From the NCBI GenBank assembly GCA_000827495.1, contig KN817646.1:1-36791 (forward strand): a DNA stretch of 36,791 bases. Direction: 5' to 3'. The DNA is from Hypholoma sublateritium FD-334 SS-4. Its lineage: Eukaryota > Basidiomycota > Agaricomycetes > Agaricales > Strophariaceae. The notes beneath the pieces are model-generated. The model was given only the letters and a program-made list of their open reading frames with translations, ran no database searches and had not been told where the DNA came from. Every line of letters begins with the position of its first letter. The first letter of the stretch is position 1. The position numbers were made by a program, and so were the translations under genes. Positions 30,346-36,791 of this stretch are shown here, piece by piece.

Positions 30346-33103
30346 GGGTGTACTTACTTTACCTTGCGGTGATAACTCTGGGTGGCGGTGAATTACTTAT
30401 ATCCGCGCAGAGTTTATTTTGAGTGCTATCGTGCTTTCAAACATCACATTATCGAGTTTATTAATTTACATGCAACAATGAGCATTTTTGAGCGGATGAA
30501 TTAATCGTGGCGCATGTGAGAGATAGAGGTCATACAGCGGGCCGGTGCTGGCGCGCTGACGAGCAGTTGGATTCATACTTCCATTTTTGGCTAGCCGCTG
30601 CTTGGCTCTTACCTCGACCTCCACGGCCATCGCATCTGCTGCACGCCGGTCTCTCGCGCCAACACTCACCTGCTGCAAGAAGATTAATCGCAGGCGAATC
30701 GCTTTCGACGACCCGACTCTCACATATACACGAAGGCGTTCGAGGCTCCCTCGACTTCCACCCATTCCATCCGCTTCCCCGCACTTCTTCGCCGTCCGCG
30801 ATACCCTCAACCCTTTCCTTCGTCAGCAATGATCCCTTCCAACACTCCCTTCGTTGTATACGGCGCGACCTGACCCTGCATTCGTCGCCGTCGTCGTCTG
30901 TGTCACCCACCCCTCCTTTCGGCGTCGACGATACCCCACCCCCCTCGCCCTCTTCGCACACTTCTCCATGCACATCGGTATGCCACCCATCGTCGAAGCG
31001 TTGTCAACTTTGCGTAGGCGCAAACAGTGTGTCATGGCAGCACGTACGGGTCAATTGGTTTAGGAGGAGGCATAGACATCCAGGCGTGGCAGAGGGTACG
31101 ATGCAAGGGAGGGCGGGAGGGTTGTGGGGGATGTTTCCTGCCCATCCTGGCGCGCTGCTGTCGCACTTGCTATCTACCAACTACAATGTATGTTTTTATT
31201 CATCTCAAAGACAGCGCGAATGCTCGCTAACGAGGCACCGCAGCTTCGCTGAATCCCATGCGATTCCAGTCAGCACGGCGGCGGCATCCATTTTCTCAGG
31301 CGCCGCCGGCGCACTACGGCCTCGTCGTGGACGATATCTATGCATTGTCTCTGGCAGTCAAGTTCTGCATCTGGCTATGTCAGCAGTCGTCCAATCATCA
31401 AGGGCGCACCCACCGGCTGTCGCAGGCGGTGAGGGGGGACGAGGACGCAGCGGTGTTGTGCGGATGTCGGCGCACAACCGTCTTCCGCGCTGTCTCTCCT
31501 TCAATGACACATGCAGCCGACAATGCTTGACGATGGCACTACGGACGAGTGAAACTAGCCATACCAATGCAAGCAATGCTCCGCAACGACCAGAACAGAT
31601 GGTTCCCTAACCCAGACCCACGACCCCGCTGGCGCCGCTAAGCTCTGCCCCATCCCCTCGTCGCCGACACCCTGCGACAAAACAGCTCGATACTCTTCCC
31701 CTGAATTTGAGCTACACGCGACAAAGTCAGCGAAGACCTGCCCTGATCGACTTGAACAGTCACCGCGTGCTTGAAGAAGCGCGGCGCCCACTGGCAAAGA
31801 AGCACCTTGAGTGTGCATTGACGACGAGCGAAGTTGCTCTTGCATCGCTCTCACAATACCACCCCACCCTCGCCAAACCGCGCCGTTCGTCGATATCCAC
31901 AGCGCAGTGTTCACCGCGGTGCTCAAGGCGCATCTACAGAACGACATATCAGAACGCGTACCGACCATGTTTCTGCGCCCGCCGCTGAGCACACTACTTC
32001 GAGGCGCCAGAGGATGGCAGAGAGGGGGAGGGGTGTAGAGTGGCCGCAAATGCGGCTCCGCGTCTACGTCCAAGGTGAGTTGTATATCTGTTTCATGAGT
32101 ACTGCGCTAAAAACTCCACCGAAGGAATTTCGCTGGGCGGGTTCTCTTGACGACAAAAATGGCGTCGAATTTCACCCCCCCCTTCTTCCGCGCCCCCGGA
32201 TATCTTTCTTGTGCATGAACCACCATTGGTCCGCGGCCGCGTCGTCGCCTTCGATATCCAACGACATGCGACGAGCAGATGGCTCCATCGGGCTACTCAG
32301 TCAGCAAACACCTCGCCTACGCAGTCGATTTCTGCGGTCGAAAGAGCGTATACCGCACTCTGATACGATTTGAGGTGAACTGGCGGCACTTCGACACTTC
32401 AAGCTCTATTCAAAACCTCCTGTGGCACCCAATTCGCGTGACGGTACCCCAGCGCCAGCGGCGATCTTTCCGTTTGATAGATCTTCCTTTGACTCGGCGA
32501 AGATGGGACAAGCCGAAGGATACACATGGGTCGGGTGTGGCGCGATGGACTTGCGGGGTCAGGGTGCGCGGTTTAAGTGTTGGGTATCATTCTAGGTGAG
32601 TTGGTTACAACGTGAAGCAGAAATTTGAGGGCCAACCTTTTGGATTAGGCCCCTGCTCTGAGCGCTCTCGGATCTCATGCATACTGGCTCTGCTTCTGAA
32701 AGACGCGGTACTCCCAGCGCTTGCCGGTCCGAATGCAGCTCCCCCGCCCTCTGGAGATATTGGTGAACATGACAGCTCTCGCCCTTCCGGACACAGAATT
32801 CCGAGTTCTCGTGCAGAAACCCGCGCCCTCTGTTACCTGGCGACTGCTCCGCATTCGGCGAGAATTCGCTAGCTCCCACGACCTGTCTCGCGGTGACTGC
32901 GTACATCGTCAACTGCCGACTTGTTGACCAGCGCACCACTGCGGCGACCGCCGACAATCCACCGGCGCAGATATGACACTGGCACCTGTCTATTGGTGGC
33001 GCGTCCTGCGCCACGTAGCCTATCCCTGCTATAGTTCTCATTCTCCTTGACGCTTAACAAGTCTTCCGGCTTGGATCAACATACTCACAATGTATTTTCC
33101 TAG
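30346..33103. other. Second repeat-rich, gene-free module
   Basis: About 30690-30990 contains the same kind of CTTCGTCGCCGACGA-like degenerate units as 26.1-26.4 kb. About 32070-32100 (GTGAGTTGTATATCTGTTTC) resembles 26751-26770 (GTGAGCTACATATCCGTTTC). Long Pro/Ser/Arg-rich frames run through the module on both strands and are judged non-coding. Nothing between 31.0 and 33.1 kb matches the missing 5' part of the gene that ends at 33610. Confidence 0.4.
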
Positions 33104-33610
33104 TTCTTGAAAATTGGCAAAGTCATGCGCCATATTGCGGCACTCGACGACGACAAGATTCCGCCCCATGATGAGGACTTCCACTTCCGCGCCCGCGCGA
33201 AAGGTCTCATCGACAAATGGCACCGCATCCTTAACGCTAACAAGCCCGCCGGCTTGACGAGTCCAATCAGTGCCGGTCCAGGGAAGTTGAACGGCGGCGC
33301 TGCGCTGAAAGAAGTCACGAAGGAGCAGCTCGTCGAAAAGGGTGTGACGAATCTGGATATCAATGGCAAGGGTGCGTCATCGTATCTTCCATGTTCAAAT
33401 ACGTCGAGCTAAGTATTTTTCCACACAGGTGCTGGTTCGCCTGCCGTGATGGACACCGCAGCTGCTCCTACGGACACGACGACGACAGCTGCGCCGGAGT
33501 CGGGAGCGGGTGGCGCGGTCGATGCGGAAGGCGAGCACGATGCGGACGCGAATGCAGAGGCAGAGGACGCATCGACACATGTCGAAGACGTCGTTATGAC
33601 CGAGGCATAA
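33104..33610 (+). CDS. TFIIS N-domain (LW-domain) protein, 3' end only
   Basis: Two exons, 33104-33371 and 33429-33610, join across a 57-base GT..AG intron and give 149 residues to the stop. After an acceptor-like TTTTCCTAG, the protein begins FLKIGKVMRHIAALDDDKIP and continues FHFRARAKGLIDKWHRILNA. This is the pattern of the TFIIS N-terminal helical bundle (IGK, hydrophobic helix, RAK-LI-KW). That domain binds disordered motifs in transcription elongation and chromatin proteins in the nucleus. The tail is Ala/Thr/Asp/Glu-rich (EGEHDADANAEAEDASTHVE), ending VVMTEA. No upstream exon was recognised. The gene is therefore either 5'-truncated by the repeat module or its earlier exons are too diverged to see. 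The partner domains (for example BAH or PHD) are unknown. Confidence 0.65.
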
Positions 33611-35623
33611 GCGCTATAAGCCCCAATCTCACCGTGGCGCCGCACGCGCAGTTCTGTCAATCAATCAATCAACCACGCAATTTGGGTTTAGTGTGGGCGA
33701 GGCCGGGAGAGAGGGAGAGCGGCGCGCGGCGTCGGGGTGGAGGCCCGTTGCGCGTCTGCTCGTTCGTTGTATATATGTATGCTATTCGTTCTTCGTCTAC
33801 CTTCGCGTGATGTTCTGCTCGCTACTACCCCTATCCCTACCAATATCACAAATCATATCCCCATACCATATATCCCTGTGCGCGTACGCCGTTTGCCTTT
33901 CTTTCATTTCTTGTTCGCTCCAGCCTGCATTGCATTGCACTCCGCCTTAATCTGTTTTATACATTCCCTTTCTGGCCTGCTAGCCCATGGCGAGAGCCTG
34001 TCTTGTTTCCAATTTCGTTCCTGCAAGGGCTCGCGTTCGCGGGACGCTGAGAGACGCGCCGTTAATTGCATATGACTACCGTACTTATTCCTGGCGCTTT
34101 TTTTGTGCTGCGTATCTGCTTCGTTCGTCCGATAAATTTAATGTGCCAAGTAATCCCTATCCTCAATTATCTTCTTCGTTGGGATGTACCGTGTATGCTG
34201 TTTGGTAAATTCATGTTGATGTGGTACGCGTCGCCGTCAATGTACAGTGCAAGCAGGATGAGCGGGTGCGACGCTTCCGTGAATAGGCCAGAATAAATCA
34301 GCACCGCCTCGTTGTTCAGCGAAGCGACATAGACAATGTTGGTCTGCCGGAAGAAACAGCCTAGAGAATATCGGGACACCAACCATCGCGGGTTGAAAAT
34401 GGAGGCAATTTATTAGCTTAACTGGGCGTATAGACTAATAAGGACAACGATGGGAAGGTGGAGACGCACCTAGAGACGCAGATGAGGCAGGCCGGTGTGG
34501 GTAGCGACTGGTCCGCGAATGGCGCAGCGTCGCCGTGCGGAGGGATACTGCCAGGCAAATTGGCGGTGCGGAGCCTTGACTTCGAGGTACGTTGTTTGTG
34601 GGTGTCGTCCATGGGTATTTACTGACCCAGCACCAGATGCGTCAACTTGACCTGAGCGCTTGCGTGACAGATTTTCTTGAAGGTGAGCGGCTATCTATAA
34701 ACCGGGTCGCTTGCACTGACAAGAGATGCTGTTCAGTACTTACGTGTGACGCGTGAAACTTGGTGGAAACGCACATCCGGATCATCTCCAGCGAGGTCTC
34801 TCTAACCCTCGGCTAAGCATTAATGAGCCTAGGTGGGATGAAGAAGGCAGCTCGATTCGCACGTGGCGTATGTAACGCGCTCCAGCGCGCGCCGTGTGCG
34901 TGATGGGAAAGATCTCCTTATAGCTAAGATGGGGCGTACGCGCCGCCACTAGCTCGACCTGTGCTTCGATTCTATTTGTCAAGTTTTACCCGGTGGGTCA
35001 CGTAGAAGGCCACCAACGCCTTGACAGACCGCCCATTCCTTTTACTTCTTCATGCTTTTATCAACCGTTTGCCTGCCGTTCTCTCGCGCCTCATTCTTGA
35101 AGACATTCAATACATATATCACTCAATCCATCCCAAACTCAGTTCAATCACACGCACAACCCACGCACCATATTTTCAGATAGAAAGTGTCATCTGAATT
35201 GCACAGCATACACAGCGTCAGCTGAGCGATCTCAATAAGCGCCTCGCCAAATCATCACCGCGCTCGCACGCGCAGCAACGCATACCACCTCTACATAGAA
35301 TCTCAGCGCTGAGCGATGTCGATGAGCGGCCATCGCACGTTGCAAAACAAGGCCACCACACCGATTCTTATTTTTTCGGATTCCGTATATTTATGAAAAG
35401 CGCTGTAATCCAACCTAAATAGAACGAACCGTCTCCCACCACACGAATGTATGAGTATAATGCAATGTATTATGTAGTACAGAAAAAAATATGCCACAAA
35501 GCGAATGAAATATACGACAGCATCAAAAAGCAAAGCAGAATGTAAAAGATAAACCAGCACGCATCGCCCGCGGCGTGAGCGCGTGCGTGCGTAGGCACGC
35601 ATGAACCCACACGCATCACCTCC
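33611..35623. other. Intergenic stretch
   Basis: The first 300-500 bases are a plausible 3' UTR and flank, with TCAATCAATCAATCAA at about 33657-33672. A minus-strand frame at 34167-34382 has a protein-like core (VYVASLNNEAVLIYSGLFTE) but no family match. About 35400-35540 is AT-rich, next to the 3' end of the following minus-strand gene. Confidence 0.4.
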
Positions 35624-36672
35624 CTATGATGGCTCATCCACACTCATTGCCTCCCCACTCCCACTGCCATCCACCCCATTCCCATTCCTACACCTCGCCA
35701 AATACGCCTCCACCGCCTCCTCCGCCCTTGCCTTATCCTCCGCCCACGCAAGCCGCGGGAGCTCCTTCGTCCTGATCGCATCCAGCACGCCCGTCTTGCG
35801 CCTGCCCACTTCACCGAGGTAGGCGACGAGCGCGGCGTTGGGCGCCGCGTGGTCGAGGAGGAAGGGGAGGTATTGCAGCCCGGCCTGGAACGTCTCCTTT
35901 GCACGCTTCTCGCGGTATATCTTGTCGTCGTGCTCCGCACGGAACCACGTCCACTCGCTCGGGAGCGGGTACGCGTACAGCTTCCCACTGCATTAATACC
36001 AATCACATCAGCACAAAACACACAATATAAAAAAAAGGCGGGAAAAAGAACGTACGGAGTCTTCGCCTCGCACAAATACCGCGCCACCCTCCTCGCAACA
36101 CGCACATACTGCGCCCCACCAAGCACATACCCGCCTGCCCTTCTTTCATCCCCCAGGAATCCCGCGAGCATATGCCGATACGCATCGAACGCCTGCCTTA
36201 GGCCCGTGACATGCAGCGCATCGCGATCGCGCTCCTCGAGCGCGCGCGCGGCCGCAGGTGGGACACCGAGCAGAGGCCAGAAGTGCGCCCAGTCCCAGAG
36301 GAGCCCGAGGTACGTCGCGAGCGGGAGGACGTCGCCCAGCAGCGCCTCGTCCTCCCCATCCCCATCCGCCTCGCCCTTCGCCCCCGAATGCCCATTGAGA
36401 TAACGCGGTCCCGGAACGACGTACGCCGCCAACTGGCCCCTCAAATACCCATCCCACGCGCGCTCATGGTGCACCGCCAGGTCCCTCGCCGGATCCGCAT
36501 ACGTCTGCGCCCGCAGCCACTGGAAAAACAGCGGGAGCTCCGCCCACGCCGCCTCGTACGGGCCCGCGCCCCCGTCCGCCCACGTCGCACACACGTCGAT
36601 CCACCGTGCGACGTCGAACTGCGCGAGGTCGCCCGCGAGCTCGTGCGTGAGCACCGCGTAGCGGCAGTGCAT
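35624..36672 (-). CDS. Two-exon gene, conserved-looking, unknown function, 326 aa or more
   Basis: Exons 36056-36672 and 35624-35987 join across a 68-base GT..AG intron in phase and give 326 residues from the first ATG (MHCRYAVLTHELAGDLAQFD). The protein is Ala/Leu/Arg-rich, apparently all-helical and soluble: WAELPLFFQWLRAQTYADP, GYVLGGAQYVRVARRVARYL, then after the intron KLYAYPLPSEWTWFRAEHDD and KETFQAGLQYLPFLLDHAAP. It ends in a Ser/Gly-rich tail (SGSGEAMSVDEPS). The frame also stays open upstream of this ATG, toward the window edge (GGPQYAGQALV, preceded by a possible CCTCAG acceptor at about 36698). The true start may therefore lie outside the window. I do not recognise a family. Strong third-position GC and few stops support a live gene, unlike most of the window. 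Confidence 0.65.
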
Positions 36673-36791
36673 GACGAGCGCCTGGCCCGCGTACTGAGGA
36701 CCCCCGAATATACTGATAGAGGCTGGATACTGACATGTCCAATTTTCGGCTTTTTGTCCAAGCGCTTTTTGGGCGATTTTTCGAGAATTTG
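36673..36791. other. Window edge, upstream of the 326-aa gene
   Basis: The minus-strand frame stays open to the edge, with a possible CCTCAG splice acceptor at about 36693-36698. This may be intron or further coding sequence of the same gene. Confidence 0.3.

Noticed and set aside
30507..31610. A 367-residue plus-strand open frame
   Set aside because: It is Ser/Pro/Arg/His-rich, overlaps long frames on the other strand, runs through the degenerate pyrimidine-rich repeat and has no motif.
35644..36056. Unspliced continuation of the minus-strand frame giving an Arg/Ser-rich C-terminus
   Set aside because: Reading through the intron 35988-36055 gives low-complexity sequence, while splicing it gives sensible protein in the other frame.
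1..36791. CRISPR array, operons or prophage
   Set aside because: Gene structure is eukaryotic with spliceosomal introns; the tandem repeats lack the regular spacers of a CRISPR array.

Overview
The window looks like nuclear DNA of a filamentous basidiomycete, probably an agaricomycete. Spliceable reading frames are broken by many short GT..AG introns (about 35-118 bases, mostly 45-77). Relics of a peroxisomal uricase and an ISWI-type chromatin remodeller are recognisable, and there are no bacterial-style operons. The identity is inferred from gene structure and protein recall; no database search was possible.

Layout. 1-11.4 kb is a gene graveyard. A broken uricase (about 1.04-2.04 kb, +), a broken Ssz1-like Hsp70 (about 7.5-7.9 kb, -) and a broken ISWI remodeller (about 10.04-11.4 kb, +) keep intron traces but carry frameshifts, stops or deletions. 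Among them sits an intact five-exon gene of unknown function (2416-4408, -; 572 aa). 11.6-18.1 kb holds two further genes that can be spliced open, both on the minus strand. The first is a seven-exon gene whose 1191-aa product joins an OrsD-type zinc-finger region to a C-terminal tyrosine-recombinase-like domain (11615-15597). The second is a ten-exon gene for a 489-aa Cys-containing protein of unknown function (16154-18135). 18.1-26 kb is mostly non-coding, with a few coding-like scraps. 26-32.6 kb is repeat-rich: degenerate pyrimidine-rich minisatellites, a 645-bp MITE-like element with 21-bp terminal inverted repeats, a foldback structure of about 1.1 kb, and a possible tRNA-derived SINE. 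33.1-33.6 kb is the 3' end of a TFIIS N-domain (LW-domain) protein gene. 35.6-36.7 kb is a conserved-looking two-exon gene on the minus strand.

How it fits together. The clearest potentially active system is the OrsD plus tyrosine-recombinase gene, whose recombinase residues appear mostly in place. The two unknown intact genes on the same strand could be cargo, partners or unrelated passengers. Duplicated and decayed host genes, inverted repeats and an apparent recombinase in one window suggest an accessory or subtelomere-like region that gains and loses DNA. Splice models were derived by hand from reading-frame and phase consistency and need transcript support.
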